A stretch of DNA of 64,000 bases from Membranipora membranacea (taxonomy: Eukaryota > Bryozoa > Gymnolaemata > Cheilostomatida > Membraniporidae), in the NCBI GenBank assembly GCA_914767715.1, contig OU612066.1, positions 14,575,001-14,639,000 of the forward strand. The letters run 5' to 3'. Position numbers and translations under genes: made by a program. Below, piece by piece: positions 63,873 to 64,000 of the stretch. The notes under the pieces are model-generated. The model saw nothing but the letters and a program-made list of their open reading frames with translations, had not been told where the DNA came from and ran no database searches. Positions within the stretch are counted from its first letter, which is position 1; each line of letters begins with the position of its first letter.

Positions 63873-64000
63873 ACTTTTTACTACCCTGTCTCATTTTCCG
63901 ATATCCAATCACTGAGCTCGCTACCATAAACCATGTGATTCAGGCAGAGCGTGCCACCAGCTTACTGTTGCTGTGTTAGTCTGTATTAAAGAGAGGAATG

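Overview
The window is nuclear DNA from an animal, most likely a marine invertebrate or early-branching lineage. The evidence is spliced genes with GT/AG introns, CR1-like non-LTR retrotransposons with a PHD-finger ORF1, a tRNA-derived SINE, short MITEs, and homologues of metazoan genes (PARN, FAM167, FAM149B). Nothing bacterial or viral is visible. I cannot name the species; a TIR-like/TPR fusion of this kind recalls sponges, placozoans and cnidarians, but that is inference.

Layout. 0.9-1.35 kb: 3' scrap of a LINE. 3.16-4.04 kb: four copies of a ~217-bp tandem repeat. 4-12.5 kb: no recognised gene. 12.6-19.4 kb, minus: PARN, a DEDD-type poly(A) ribonuclease, rebuilt here from 16 exons joined by splice phase. 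20.06-22.09 kb, plus: an intact two-exon gene for a 621-residue TIR-like + TPR protein ending in a CaaX-like tetrapeptide, head-to-head with PARN. 22.66-31.75 kb, minus: an unidentified multi-exon gene whose visible exons carry two in-frame TGAs and one frameshift. One of its introns holds two broken LINEs and a 52-bp-arm palindrome. 29.7-37.2 kb: a SINE and several tiny hAT-like elements with 8-bp target duplications. 35.95-41.62 kb, plus: a FAM167 homologue in two coding exons, with one MITE in the intron flanked by 8-bp duplications and another flanked by TA. 46.3-63.9 kb, minus: a FAM149B homologue (cilium-associated family), ten well-supported 3' exons plus a first exon at the right edge.

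The genes do not form an operon-like system; they are separate animal genes. The plausible regulatory link is the roughly 0.67-kb divergent interval between PARN and the TIR-TPR gene. Exon borders were set by hand from splice consensus, phase continuity and similarity to families known from memory. No search was run.
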